Shown here in pieces: positions 35,860-48,400 of a DNA stretch of 64,000 nucleotides. How positions within the stretch are numbered: the stretch's first letter is position 1; each line of letters starts with the position of its first letter. Made by a program: the position numbers and the translations under genes. Under the pieces are notes generated by a model that was not told the DNA's origin, searched no databases, and worked only from the letters and a program-made list of their open reading frames with translations. The stretch covers positions 2,692,594 through 2,756,593 of the forward strand of contig SCFE01000009.1 in NCBI GenBank assembly GCA_004352715.1, read 5' to 3'. This DNA is from Hofstenia miamia. Its lineage: Eukaryota > Xenacoelomorpha > Acoela.

Positions 35860-36891
35860 CTCTCACAGCTTCATGCTGGTATCCCTCTCAGCTCGGGGAA
35901 CTCACCAGTTTCCAGGGAGTCTGAGAGCTTTCCTCAGGACTCTAGCTGTTCCTACCAATGCAGCCTTCTGTGCTACTACCCCTCCCCGCTTTGGTACTCC
36001 CAACTCCTCCACGTATTTCTTATGCTTCTTTCTTACTACTCCTACTGCTCCTACTACTACCGGGACTATTTTAACCTTCCGCAGTCATTCTGTTTCCTCT
36101 GCCAACTCCATATCTATCTTCTGTTTCTCCTTGTTTTCTACCTTTCTGTCCTTTGCAATGTCTATCACTGTTCCCAATCTTTTTCCATGTCTACGACTAC
36201 TATGTGCTGCCTCCGTGCTTCTCTCACCTTGCTTGGCTGTATGTTGAAGTCCCACAATATTTTAACCTTCTCATTTTCTATGACGCGCTTTGGATTGTGC
36301 TTATACCGCTTGTCTCCTGCTTTTAACCCATGCTGCCTGCTCAATCTCCAATGTATCATTCGTTCCACCTTGTCATGGCTGAACTTATACTCATTCTGCT
36401 GCTTTCTGTGCTACTGCTCCTCCCCACTTTGGTACTCCCAACTCCTCCAAGTATCTCTTATGCTTCTTACTCACTGCTCCTAGTGCTCCTACAACTACCG
36501 GGACTACTTCAACTTTCTTTAGCTTCCACAGCCTTTCTATTTCCTCTGCCAACTCCCAGTACTTGTCTATCTTCTCTTTCTCTTTGCTTTCTACATTTCT
36601 GTCCTTTGGTACTGCTAAGTCTATCACTGTTCCTAATCTTTGCTCTTTGTCTATCACTACTATGTCTGGCCTCCGTGCTTCTATCACTTTGCTCGTCTGT
36701 ATGTTGAAGTCCCACAGTATCTTAACTTTCTCATTTTCTATGACGCTCTGTGGCTTGTGCTCATACCACTTGTCTTCTGCTTCTAACCCATGCTGCCTGC
36801 TCAAACTCCAGTGTACCATTCTTCCCACCTTGTCATGTCTGAACTTATACTCATTCTGTGCCAGCTTCTCACACCCTGCTATCAGATGATC
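35860..36891 (-). pseudogene. LINE C-terminus with RLE-like endonuclease, tandemly duplicated
   Basis: The minus-strand frame from the gap reads DHLIAGCEKLAQNEYKFRHD, ENEKVKILWDFNIQTSKVIE, ARRPDIVVIDKEQRLGTVID and AVPKD. RRPDIVV followed by VIDLAVP resembles the PD-(D/E)xK nuclease core of R2-type LINEs. 36398-36865 (intact frame) is repeated in diverged form at 35959-36397, where the motif is changed to RRQHIVV and the frame is shorter. The 3' end runs into (ATT)n at 35820-35851. The upstream part is lost in the 1,000-N gap. The class assignment is inferred from this motif. Confidence 0.65.
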
Positions 36892-37891
36892 NNNNNNNNN
36901 NNNNNNNNNNNNNNNNNNNNNNNNNNNNNNNNNNNNNNNNNNNNNNNNNNNNNNNNNNNNNNNNNNNNNNNNNNNNNNNNNNNNNNNNNNNNNNNNNNNN
37001 NNNNNNNNNNNNNNNNNNNNNNNNNNNNNNNNNNNNNNNNNNNNNNNNNNNNNNNNNNNNNNNNNNNNNNNNNNNNNNNNNNNNNNNNNNNNNNNNNNNN
37101 NNNNNNNNNNNNNNNNNNNNNNNNNNNNNNNNNNNNNNNNNNNNNNNNNNNNNNNNNNNNNNNNNNNNNNNNNNNNNNNNNNNNNNNNNNNNNNNNNNNN
37201 NNNNNNNNNNNNNNNNNNNNNNNNNNNNNNNNNNNNNNNNNNNNNNNNNNNNNNNNNNNNNNNNNNNNNNNNNNNNNNNNNNNNNNNNNNNNNNNNNNNN
37301 NNNNNNNNNNNNNNNNNNNNNNNNNNNNNNNNNNNNNNNNNNNNNNNNNNNNNNNNNNNNNNNNNNNNNNNNNNNNNNNNNNNNNNNNNNNNNNNNNNNN
37401 NNNNNNNNNNNNNNNNNNNNNNNNNNNNNNNNNNNNNNNNNNNNNNNNNNNNNNNNNNNNNNNNNNNNNNNNNNNNNNNNNNNNNNNNNNNNNNNNNNNN
37501 NNNNNNNNNNNNNNNNNNNNNNNNNNNNNNNNNNNNNNNNNNNNNNNNNNNNNNNNNNNNNNNNNNNNNNNNNNNNNNNNNNNNNNNNNNNNNNNNNNNN
37601 NNNNNNNNNNNNNNNNNNNNNNNNNNNNNNNNNNNNNNNNNNNNNNNNNNNNNNNNNNNNNNNNNNNNNNNNNNNNNNNNNNNNNNNNNNNNNNNNNNNN
37701 NNNNNNNNNNNNNNNNNNNNNNNNNNNNNNNNNNNNNNNNNNNNNNNNNNNNNNNNNNNNNNNNNNNNNNNNNNNNNNNNNNNNNNNNNNNNNNNNNNNN
37801 NNNNNNNNNNNNNNNNNNNNNNNNNNNNNNNNNNNNNNNNNNNNNNNNNNNNNNNNNNNNNNNNNNNNNNNNNNNNNNNNNNNNNNNNNNN
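36892..37891. other. Assembly gap (exactly 1,000 N)
   Basis: The round number suggests a placeholder of unknown true length, so frames spanning it are not real. Confidence 0.95.
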
Positions 37892-38009
37892 CCTCCTTCA
37901 GCCTTACAGTTGTGATTACTTCTTCTTCTTGAATGACTTCTTTCTGCATCTGTATACTCTCTATCTCTGGTACTGCACTTCCCCATATATTCTCCCAGAA
38001 CCTTACTGC
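37892..38009 (-). pseudogene. LINE fragment upstream of the gap
   Basis: Minus-strand reading contains VRFWENIWGSAVPEIE and MQKEVIQEEEVITTVRLKE. FWxxIW-type sequence commonly lies upstream of the reverse transcriptase in R2-like LINEs. This is probably the same element as 35860-36891. Confidence 0.45.

Positions 38010-38067
<58 letters not shown>
38010..38067. repeat. (ATT)n microsatellite
   Basis: About 19 uninterrupted ATT units between two LINE remnants. Confidence 0.95.
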
Positions 38068-38239
38068 CTAATCGATGCACTCAAGTTCAATCCTTAGACG
38101 TTCCGCCAAAAGCTACAAAACATCATCACAGAAGTCAAGAAGAAATTGACATCATCTCTACCTTTTCGAAATCACCCCTGTCTGTGCTGATCATAATCTC
38201 TCAAAGAACTTTGCAATCTAATAATGTAATTAAATCTTA

Positions 38240-38575
38240 AGAAGTTTCTCTCAACGTCGTCTTAGTGTCATTCCAGTCTTTGATCATTTCATTCTTTCAC
38301 CACGCTAAATCAATTCCACTCTTCTTGCTCACGATAGTATTCACCTGTCTCGCAAAGGTGTCTCATTCTTCATCCGCAATCTAAGGAACTACTTTCACCC
38401 TCCATCAACTCATCCGAATCACTACGGTCTCATTGCGTCAACCCAAAATTTCGTACACCAAAGCAGCATCCAACAATACACGCAGTGCTCTACTGCCGAC
38501 ACCCGCTTTTCACCCCACCCTACACCGTCAGCTATTCCAATGAACAAGGTAAACTTTTGGAAAACACTATTTTTT
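38240..38575 (+). pseudogene. LINE ORF1 C-terminal relic (SGNH-type)
   Basis: Reads LLAHDSIHLSRKGVSFFIRN followed by LRNYFHPPSTHPNHYGLIAS. DxIHLSxxGxxxLxxNL is the C-terminal catalytic block (Asp and His) of the SGNH esterase domain found in ORF1 of many CR1-like LINEs. The same block occurs in the related element at 58.1 kb. The 5' part of ORF1 is missing or decayed. Confidence 0.6.
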
Positions 38576-38579
38576 TGTA

Positions 38580-41500
38580 CTACTCCTTAAAAATGTAAAA
38601 TTATATTATATATACGCGAGGCATCCCCGCATACACACACACAAATTTCATTATCAACACTCCTATGAATTATCACTAAAATTTAGCACAAATTTTCTTT
38701 CTTTCATCCATGATTACTTTTATAATAATTTAATTATTCTAGCAGGAGATATAGAATTAAATCCTGGCCCAATCTTAGATGAATGTAATCTTGAGAATTT
38801 AGCGAATCATTATAAAGACAATTTTAAGTATATTCATTTAAACGCCAGAAGTCTGAATTCAAATAGAAATCACTTTCTTAAAATTGCAACTCAATTTGGT
38901 TCAAATTCAATTATCACTATTACAGAAACTTGGTTAAACAACGAAATTATTCCATATTTGTTCAATCCAAACCCCGCAATCTTTGATGTTTTTGTTAAAC
39001 ATAGGGATAGTAGAGGTGGTGGCCTTATGATTATTGTACCAAAAGAATTAAATCCAATACGAACAAAAATCTTGAATCCGATCATTCTGTTTTTGAATCT
39101 TTATGGATTGAAATTAAATCACCTACAAATTCCTCCGAACATGAATTAATTAATGTGACTTATAATCCAAATAAGAATTTTCTTGTAGAATATATAAAGT
39201 TTAAATGCGATGAAATTTCAAATATTCCTAATAATAACTATTCCCTAAACATATTAGGTGACTTTAATTAAATTATTTCAGCTTTTATGAAAAAAAATGC
39301 ATTGAATGAACTATGCGCTATTTATAACTTAAAAATTATCAACACTCACACTCCCACTAGAAGAACGACATTAATTGATTATTTTTTATGTAATTCAGAA
39401 ACTATATGTAAACCTTTAATCCTAGAATCTTTCAGTGATCGCGCACTCTGCATTTATATTAGTACACATCATGCTAGGTTATCTAAATTTAAAACGATTT
39501 ATGCTAGGGATTTCAAAACTATTCAGATGAAATCATGGAAATTTACTTAAAAATATTCCATTCGAATATATTTTTACTCTAAATTCTGGTTTCCACATGT
39601 TAAATTACATTCCCGCACGGATGAATCAAGCACTAAACAAAGTAGCACCGCTGAAGTCCCGCCGAGTAATTAACTAATCACGACGATTTTACTTACCCGC
39701 AAATGATGATCAACTAATTAAGAACACGATAAACATAAGGCAGAAACTCTTTGAACTAGCTAAGTCCGACCCGATCGAGTTAAATTGGACTAATTACGAA
39801 AGATCAAAGAAATTAATTAAAGACCTGCGCACAAAAAACACATCATTAAAACAACGTCGATTTTTTGAAAACTTAAACTCTTCTAAACAAAAGTGGAATT
39901 TTTTCAACCGTTTTATTGGAAAATCGAATGGGCTAAATAATGACATTTCAGAAATTTATATTGATAATAAAAAATTTACCGATAAAAAATGATTTTAAAT
40001 AATCTAAATCACAATTTTCTTAAAATTCCTCTACCAAAACTTAAGCACGTTTCAATTTAGGTTATCTACCTTAAAAGAACTACAAACTATTGTGCGAAAC
40101 TTAGACGTAAATAAATCTTCAGGTTCGACTCATTTACCGTACTTCATAATTAAAAAATTTTTTCATGTATTTGGTGACCATTTATCATTTGCATTTAATC
40201 AATGTATAGTTCAAAACGCATTTCCGGAGATAATGAAAAAGTCAGATATAACACCTTTGTTTAAGAATGGAGATCCCCTTATTGCTAAAAATTATAGGCC
40301 AATTTCAATAACGCATCCTTTTAGTAAGCTATTTGAAAGGTTACTGCACATTCAAATCAATCAATATCTTGCATCTGTGAATATTTTATCATCAAAACAA
40401 TATGGTTTTCGCGTTAAACATAGTACAAGTGATGCAATTATTTTAATTACTGAAAAAATATCCGCTAATAAATCTCAAAATAAATCCAGTTGCATAGCCC
40501 TTCCAGACTTAAGCGAAGCCATTAATTCAATGAATTTTGAAATTTTATCGATTAAACTTAAAAATTATGGATTCCAAAAAAATTCAATTAAGTTAATTAT
40601 GAGTTTCTTAAAAAATAGAAAACGGCGTGTATTAATGAATAACATGAAATCTGATTACATTACAACCGATCGAGGAGTACCTCAAGGCACAGTACTAGGG
40701 CCCGTTCTATTTGCAATATATGTAAATGACATTATTAAACATGTAAACCATAGTCAAATTTATCAATTTGCTGATGACACGTGTCTCATAAATACAGATA
40801 ATGATGCATTTAGGGCCACAAAAAATTTGCAAAGTGATATTGAAAATCTTTCTAGGTATTTCACATCTAATCAATTAAAAATTAATATTGAAAAAACTCA
40901 AATCATTATATTTTCCCCCAATGCTGTAAAAAAATAACAAACAAATTGAATTAATTGTTAACAGTGTTCCAATAAAACAATCTGATCATGTTACATATTT
41001 AGGTGTTGATATTGACAAAGATTTAAAATTCGATAAATTTCTCCTAAAAAAGTTACAAAAAATGGCTTCTGGCGTTAGATACTTATACCACCTCAGAAAT
41101 TTTGGACCAGATTATCACGTTCAATTATTACATGCCTTTTGTTTATCGCAATTACATTATTGTTCATTTTTATTTATAAATTTTAATTCAAAAAGCCGCT
41201 ATTTATTATCAAAAACTTTTAATTGGGCATTAAAAACATTAAATTTTGCACGTAAGCATGATCATGTTAGTGAATACAGACGAAAGTATAATATATTATC
41301 CTCGCTATATCAAGTACAATTCCATGCAGCTTCAATTTTATTTAAGTATAAATATGGCCGACAATCAATTTCTTTTCTTGATAATTACTTAAAAGTAAAT
41401 CCTCGATCACATAAGCTTATTGGAAGCAGTATTTCCTATCCTAGTTTTCACCGAGCAGCCTCTAATATTTGGAGTGATTTAGATAATGAGACTAGATTAG

Positions 41501-41610
41501 AAAAAAATTACAAAAAATTTAGAAAAAAATTAAAATGTGCACTTTTACATCGACAAAATACAATCGGAGATACAAACATGCTAAAGACATTTACTGATTT
41601 TTTACACTGA
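38580..41610 (+). pseudogene. CR1-like LINE ORF2 with an N-terminal 2A-like motif
   Basis: Nearly complete ORF2 broken by a few lesions. The N-terminal reading has a hydrophobic stretch, then AGDIELNPGP at 38742-38771. The apurinic endonuclease follows: YIHLNARSLNSN, ITITETWL, SRGGGLMIIVPK, a frameshift near 39090, then ESLWIEI and ILGDFN ending in a stop at about 39269. The reverse transcriptase is intact over 40092-40937: LFKNGDPLIAKNYRPIS, QYGFR, PDLSEAINSM (motif A), RGVPQGTVLGPVLF (B), QFADDTCLI (C, both Asp present). A C-terminal thumb-like region is at 41062-41610. ORF2 proteins nick target DNA and reverse-transcribe the element RNA. The lesions make this copy inactive. No in-frame ATG precedes the 2A motif within the open stretch. 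Confidence 0.85.
38745..38771 (+). other. 2A-like ribosome-skipping motif GDIELNPGP
   Basis: Matches the consensus D(V/I)ExNPGP exactly, where the ribosome fails to form the Gly-Pro bond. Such motifs are known at the N-terminus of some APE-type LINE ORF2 proteins. It precedes the endonuclease domain here. Confidence 0.85.
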
Positions 41611-42245
41611 GCTCACCACATATTAGACAAACACACACAAACACAAATTAATTATTATTATATACTTCGTATTTAGTTCGTAGATTAATTGTAACTTTTT
41701 AGCAAATATATTGCTTTGACTCTTATTATTTTCTACATTTGTACAAGCAAGAAATAATAAATTGCTTTTGACTCTTATTATTATTATTATTATCATTATC
41801 ATTAATATAAATTGCTTGCTTTTAGTGTATGCATATAACATTTTCAGAATTACTTTGCTTTTCACATTTTTATTATTTGAATTGTTTATAAATTTTTCTT
41901 TAAAAATTAATACATCCAGGCTCTTTGTATGTAATTCCAAATTCTCCTCTTCTTCTCTAAGCCATTCTCAAATATAGCAAAATAAAACAATTGTTTTCGT
42001 AAAAGTGCAAACGATGACATAAAACTTCAATAAGTGCGATTTATTTAACTCAGTGAATTCAATAGTGTTAAAGAATATTGGTTGTGCATATATTCAATAT
42101 TTACCATGAACAGAAATGTTGATTATTTGTTTGATAAATTTAATGCTGTTTTAACCAGTGATAAAAAGTTTACAAAGTAAGCAAATCACTTAGACACAAT
42201 AATTTTAAAAGACTTTATTAGTTACCACGCAGTCTTAATTTTTTC

Positions 42246-42292
<47 letters not shown>

Positions 42293-42355
42293 ATTTCAGG
42301 ATATTGACAAGCATCGCATTTACCAAATAGATAGATTATAAGAAGTAGAGTCAAG
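41611..42355. other. LINE 3' region and AT-rich DNA
   Basis: The LINE 3' UTR probably ends within 41611-41800, where (ATT)n-like tracts occur (41776-41793). (TA)n lies at 42249-42284. No gene recognised. Confidence 0.5.
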
Positions 42356-43281
42356 CAGTGGCGGCTCGTGCATGCAAAAGTTGGTCAAGCAAATATTTGT
42401 GTGTAACAAAATTAGTTTAAGAATTAAATCATGAAAAAAATTTTTTTGCAGAAAGTTATTTGTAATATTATTATAGAAATATGATTAGTACTGCAACTCC
42501 TTTACAAAACATTTTCAAATAAAATTGCTAATGATTTCTGTAGTTTTTTTTCTCTAATGGCAGCTGAAGGAAATCACATTTCAATTGCTCAAAATTTTTT
42601 AAAATTTACTAATTCTATAAAACCACATTTGCAGATAACGTCAATTTATTTCAAAATATATTACTCTTAAAATATCCACATTATATTTGATTTTTCGAAT
42701 TAATTGGTAGCATATCTGTAGAAGAAAATCATTTTTCCTACAAAATGCCTATAAATTTTCTAATTTTTGTCAAGAAAAACAAATGGCTACTGTTTTATAT
42801 TTAAGAATATTGTACAAGGAATCCATGAGGTAAGAAATGGAAAAAAACTGTATATCAGATAGAGGAACCTTACTCAAATATATTTCAGTTTGGAGTCCTG
42901 CATGAATAGAAATGTTTCTGATTGGTTTAAATAATAAATATGGTTACAATGGAAATGTTTCAATGTAAAGCAATAAACGGACTGCTTGCTTTACCAGTTA
43001 AATCGATGAGTTGAAGAAAACGGTTATTTATTTTATCGTTTGAGCGAACGTAAGTACAGCATTAAGGCATCTGCTTGCTGTGGTGCAATCATTCAATGAT
43101 TTTTAAAACAAATCGTAATTCACATTATTACTTGATTCTTAAATGTTGTTTTAAAGCCAACATAATTTACGATTTGTACATTTGCATAGATATACATTCA
43201 TGCAATTAAGAATGAAATTCATTTATTAAAAAATTATTGGGCAAGCACTGCTTGCCTTGCTTAAACAACGAGAAGCCTTTG
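42356..43281. mobile_element. hAT-like element (926 bp) with a perfect 8-bp target duplication
   Basis: The left end CAGTGGCGGCTCGT and right end (reverse-complemented CAAAGGCTTCTCGT) form an imperfect TIR (10 of 14). GAGTCAAG is repeated exactly outside both ends (42348-42355 and 43282-43289). CAGTGGCGGCTCGT-like ends and 8-bp duplications are typical of hAT. The interior repeats GGCAAGCA/GTCAAGCA words near its ends and has no transposase frame. Confidence 0.85.
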
Positions 43282-43289
43282 GAGTCAAG

Positions 43290-43730
43290 AACTTAAATTT
43301 TTTCAAGTGCATATTAACAAGCATTCATAAAAAGCAAGTACTTCAAACAGTTTCATGTTATCATCAGCATATATAATGATTTTGGTTATAACAATCAAAT
43401 AAAAGTTTTTCAGTAGTTTATCGATTTACTTTCTAAGTGGAATTAAGATTAGTCTTGCATTACTAAAAAATCATTCATCTGCTACTGATATAGCTGACAC
43501 AGCCTGAAATTGCTGTTAGAATTTCTATCTGTAATATCTTCACTGTGGAGGAAGTGATATTTTGCAAAAACATAACGTGTAATTAATTTAACCATCAAGT
43601 CCTTGTAAGTTTTGAGAAGTGCCAAATATTAATTTTCAAGTAACAGATGTCCCCATGCTCAAGTACAAATCACGTACTTGGTTAATATCCTAAATATTGA
43701 AATACATATATATATATATATATAAATATA
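43290..43730. other. AT-rich DNA ending in (TA)n
   Basis: No gene. The (TA)n at 43708-43730 leads into the gap. Confidence 0.5.
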
Positions 43731-44178
43731 NNNNNNNNNNNNNNNNNNNNNNNNNNNNNNNNNNNNNNNNNNNNNNNNNNNNNNNNNNNNNNNNNNNNNN
43801 NNNNNNNNNNNNNNNNNNNNNNNNNNNNNNNNNNNNNNNNNNNNNNNNNNNNNNNNNNNNNNNNNNNNNNNNNNNNNNNNNNNNNNNNNNNNNNNNNNNN
43901 NNNNNNNNNNNNNNNNNNNNNNNNNNNNNNNNNNNNNNNNNNNNNNNNNNNNNNNNNNNNNNNNNNNNNNNNNNNNNNNNNNNNNNNNNNNNNNNNNNNN
44001 NNNNNNNNNNNNNNNNNNNNNNNNNNNNNNNNNNNNNNNNNNNNNNNNNNNNNNNNNNNNNNNNNNNNNNNNNNNNNNNNNNNNNNNNNNNNNNNNNNNN
44101 NNNNNNNNNNNNNNNNNNNNNNNNNNNNNNNNNNNNNNNNNNNNNNNNNNNNNNNNNNNNNNNNNNNNNNNNNNNNNN
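43731..44178. other. Assembly gap (448 N)
   Basis: Unsequenced, bordered on the left by (TA)n. 44179-44690 after it is AT-rich with (TA)n at 44210-44231 and no recognised gene. Confidence 0.95.
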
Positions 44179-44693
44179 CAAATTACTTTTTGTGTGATTT
44201 TATCCTCACTATATATATATATATATATATATCCTATTCTTTAGTAAAAGGGAACTTTGTAATGTATATTATCAAAAAGAAAGCATTTCTAGTCCAACAA
44301 ATTTTGTCAATATTCAAAAAATATGAAGAATTCGAAAAATGCCATTAAAACTGTGTATTTCAGCCTATTATTGCGATTGGGTTTAATTGTATATCATTTA
44401 CATATTATTGATACATGAGTATATATAAAGAAAAGTTCTAAGAGCAATTGTTTTCTTATGACCAGATGACTTACGAATGTTTGAATTAATAATGTATCAA
44501 ATATTGATTTTTAAAGACATGATCAAAGTTAACGCTGATGTTTTTCGAAAACAACTACCGATACTAATGCTGACTTGTAATAATAAAACCCAATTTTCTG
44601 TATATATACTAATTTATCAATGTGTTAATGATATAAAATTCCATTTAACTAAGGAACAGGCTATATATAGGTATATATATATACACATATACT

Positions 44694-45013
44694 ACCGCTA
44701 AGTACTTTCACTTTTGTACGTTTGGCCAAAAACGCCATAGTACTTAGCGGTCTTTCTGTCCTAAAATTTGTTAGGACAATTTTTTTGGACCATTCTAACA
44801 GTAATTTTGCGGAGTCCGTACGCTCAATTTGCACTAAAATTTTTTTTGTTGGGATCATTTTTTTATGTTCGTATATATATTTTTCACCATTTATATATTA
44901 GTACTTATAGCGGTATTTCTCATAGCACTTAGAGGTTTTGTACTTAGCCGTAATAAAAATTTGCAAAAAGTACTTAGCGGTTGTATAAATGTAATTTTGG
45001 CGTACTTAACGGT
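44694..45013. mobile_element. 320-bp TIR element with reiterated GTACTTAGCGGT
   Basis: Starts ACCGCTAAGTACT and ends GTACTTAACGGT, next to (TA)n on both sides. GTACTTAGCGGT or a one- or two-base variant occurs at 44740, 44901, 44925, 44940, 44970 and 45003, and inverted at 44694, with several spacings near 30 bp. No coding capacity. The reiterated subterminal words may be transposase-binding sites; that is inference. Confidence 0.55.
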
Positions 45014-45015
45014 CA

Positions 45016-45050
<35 letters not shown>

Positions 45051-45345
45051 TCAAAATGAAAAATATAACGCATTTGACTTCATGCTGAGATATATTGCAG
45101 AAGATATATTCTAAGGGATACATTGTCAAGCTANNNNNNNNNNNNNNNNNNNNNNNNNNNNNNNNNNNNNNNNNNNNNNNNNNNNNNNNNNNNNNNNNNN
45201 NNNNNNNNNNNNNNNNNNNNNNNNNNNNNNNNNNNNNNNNNNNNNNNNNNTATATATATATATCAAAATGAAAAATATAACGCATTTGACTTCATGCTGA
45301 GATATATTGCAGAAGATATATTCTAAGGGATACATTGTCAAGCTA
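45051..45345. repeat. 83-bp exact repeat either side of a gap (unmerged contig overlap)
   Basis: 45051-45133, ending at the gap, is identical to 45263-45345, just after the gap. Both are preceded by (TA)n. The left contig end equals the right contig start, so the 117-N gap (45134-45250) is probably false. Confidence 0.85.
45134..45250. other. Assembly gap (117 N), probably artefactual
   Basis: Flanked by an exact 83-bp repeat plus (TA)n. Confidence 0.9.
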
Positions 45346-45408
45346 ATAAAATAAATTTTAAATCACAAATATTTACGCTTGGCAAACAAATCATCAAACG
45401 CGTGCATA

Positions 45409-48400
45409 ATGGATCGAAATCAAGTGTTAAAAATAAGAAATAAATCGCGCTTAACAGTAAGCGACGAAACATTTAGGGAAACTAGGTCTCCTAGTCGATG
45501 CTTAAAAATAACTTCAGGTGAAAATGGATTTGGTTTTACAGTGTTCCTAAATCCTGATAAAGTTATTGAGATTGATTCTATAGAAGAAAATAGCCCAGCA
45601 TTCAATGCCTCTCTCAAAAAAGGTGACAAAATCGTCGCATTAAATGGTAATTCAGAACTCGGTATTGACGACTTAAAAGACTACGTTAAATTGAAAGACA
45701 CAAAATTAAATATTATTGTAGAAGATGATGAAGCGTTTGATGAAAGACTAGAAAATTTGAGATCTTTGATGAAGTTTACTTTAATGCTTAATTCCTTGAA
45801 GACAGAGTTCGCACATAAAGAACTGCATCCAAACTCAGATTGGATCCTTCAAAAAACTATACGGCGAATTCGAAGCTTTGACAGACAATGCGTAGCTCGT
45901 GTTCACGATGATGTAAGTTTACATGCAAATGCGTTATCTTGGATAGATGAAGTAGAAGACATTAATCATGCAAATGAATATATTTTCGATGGCAAATCAA
46001 GAAGTGTAAGGAAGCAGTGTTCAGTTATGAGCTTCGAAGATTTAGCGCTTTATCAAGAAGAGTTAACTGCCCTAAATCAACACACTATGGACTCTGTTTT
46101 CACTTCCACAAAATCATTGTTACTTAGCACCTACAATTCTGCGATTTTCCTAGAACATTTACTATCAATGGATATTAACAAAATTAACTACTTTTTGAGC
46201 TATATACTGTTCGATCATTTTATTATCCTAACTAATGGAAAATTCCTCAACAATCTTTCTAGCAAATGGCTTCGTGGATTATACACAATTTTCTTGCATG
46301 AGGAAAGTCCTTTATCAGTAAAACTCAAGACGGACGTGTCTTCAATCCAAGCACATTCCTTTTCAAAAGGAAAAGATAAAAACCTAAGCTCAGCTCTTGG
46401 TAAGGTTATGCAAGAGCTTCTAAGTGTTTGCGATCATATTTTAAATGAACTCAATAAAACTGTTTTTGCAACAGTGACTGAGGGCATGCCAAACCAAGAA
46501 ATTGACCACAATGAAGAAACTCGCTGTATTATAGAAAATATTATGTTTAAACTCGCGCTAAGTGAAGACGCCTATCGAAATGGTCCAACCATTTCCCGCG
46601 AACCACTTTATATGTGCTTCCTTGCTATAATCAAAATAATGATACCAAAATACGTCCCCTTAGAAGAATTCCAAATAAGGGACATCTTCTTCAAGCTCCC
46701 ACAGAATGAGGAATCTGTCATTAGCCGATATCAAGATCATAAATTTGTGATATTCGATCTTAATACTGATCAAACTCATTGTAGCGCATGCAACTTTCTC
46801 ATATGGGGATCCGGATATGGGTTCGTTAAATGCACTGAGTGTGAAAAAGTCGTACATGTTAGTTGCATTTCAAAGCTTCAACAGTGCAGTAAAGCCAAAT
46901 TAAACGCTATTAAAAGTCTTAAGCATATTCGTAGGGCATCGTGGGCAAGAACCCTACGAAAACCAGACAAAAATCGGCATTCACAAGTCTATGAATCAAA
47001 CATAAGCTGGGGCAGCATCGAGCATTCTATTAGTCCATCAATTGAAAAAGAAGATTTAAATTTTTTTAGAGAAATATCAGAGAGTGCCAAACGCAGAACA
47101 ACAATGTCATCGTCCATAAAACATACAAGATCTTACAGTAGTCAGAGTACTACTACACAAAGTATTGAATTCTCTCAAAGTAATCAATTGGATTTTGAAG
47201 AACAAAGGCAATTAACAATAATGAATGAAATAATCAGTGTCACTAAGAATCATAAGATAGAATTGTACATTTTGCTTTCACTTTTTTTGCACAATTGTAA
47301 AAGCTTTGAATTATCTTCGAGCCTCCATGCCTCATTAAATGTTATACAGCCCCTCAGTGGCTTTTATGAAAATCTAACTAGTGATTTGGACAAGCTACAA
47401 AAGACTAATGGTAATCTTAAATCATTCTTGGAGATTCTATTGCAATACTTTGCTTATGAATCGGGAAATAAGTATGAGAACTTAGCCATGAACTTTATTG
47501 GTAGTTCAAAGCTAAGAGAACAGTTGTTTAAACAAACGCGAGGTTTGGATAAACTAATCGAAAAGAAAGAAAAAGATAAAGGCACTTCCAAACAAACAAT
47601 TCATGACTATAATAATTCTGAACTTACTTACGTCGCTCAGATAAAGGACTTAATTGATCAGTTGACAGAGAATCGCAAAGATGAAGATGAAAATCTTATA
47701 TCACTACACATCATACAATCTCTTTTCAAATCAATAATAATCAATTGCAACACCTCAATAATTAACCAAAAGAACAAAGAAGTCCTAGAAGAGCTCGAAA
47801 AAAAATGTGAGAGAGTGAATTTTAAGTTTAATCGATCTGATCTATCTCATAAAATAATAAAGAACTTTGATTTTTTCAACTACTCTTTAATTTTGGCAGG
47901 AGAGAGCAGCTGCAGAATATTTGCTACAATTCAGAAGAATCTTGTTTCTGTAGAAATTAAATGTCATTATCTTGTGTTTGAACAATTTCTGCTACTTCTA
48001 CATGTGACGGATAATAACCAAACCTTACTAAAACCTACTTTACAATCCAAGCAAGCCAAAAATATTCCTCTTTTATTGTGGTACTCTTCTATTGCCAAAA
48101 TTGGCTCGATTCTTAAAAGTGGACCAAATTTTTATGTTTTCTATCTAGATAATTCGACGTCATACCAGTACATTTTCAGTACTAGTGCAGTGGAGCAAGC
48201 CAATCAGGTAATAGAATGCATTGAAGACAGAGTTGACAGTAGGAAAACGAAGCCAGCAGCCAGACCTTCTAGACCCAGTCTTTCGGATCTCAGCGCTTCT
48301 GATGAATTAGCACCAATATCCTCAAGAAGCTCCAGCACGTCCACAGTTGTTAGTAAAAAGGAAATCCATGATAAAATCGAAGCAAACAATGAACAAATAT

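Noticed and set aside
36391-38240. Frames of 355-531 codons spanning the 1,000-N gap
   Set aside because: The gap supplies most codons; only the sequenced LINE parts are real.
44661-44858. 65-codon minus-strand frame over the GTACTTAGCGGT element
   Set aside because: It is produced by the repeat motifs; no protein features.
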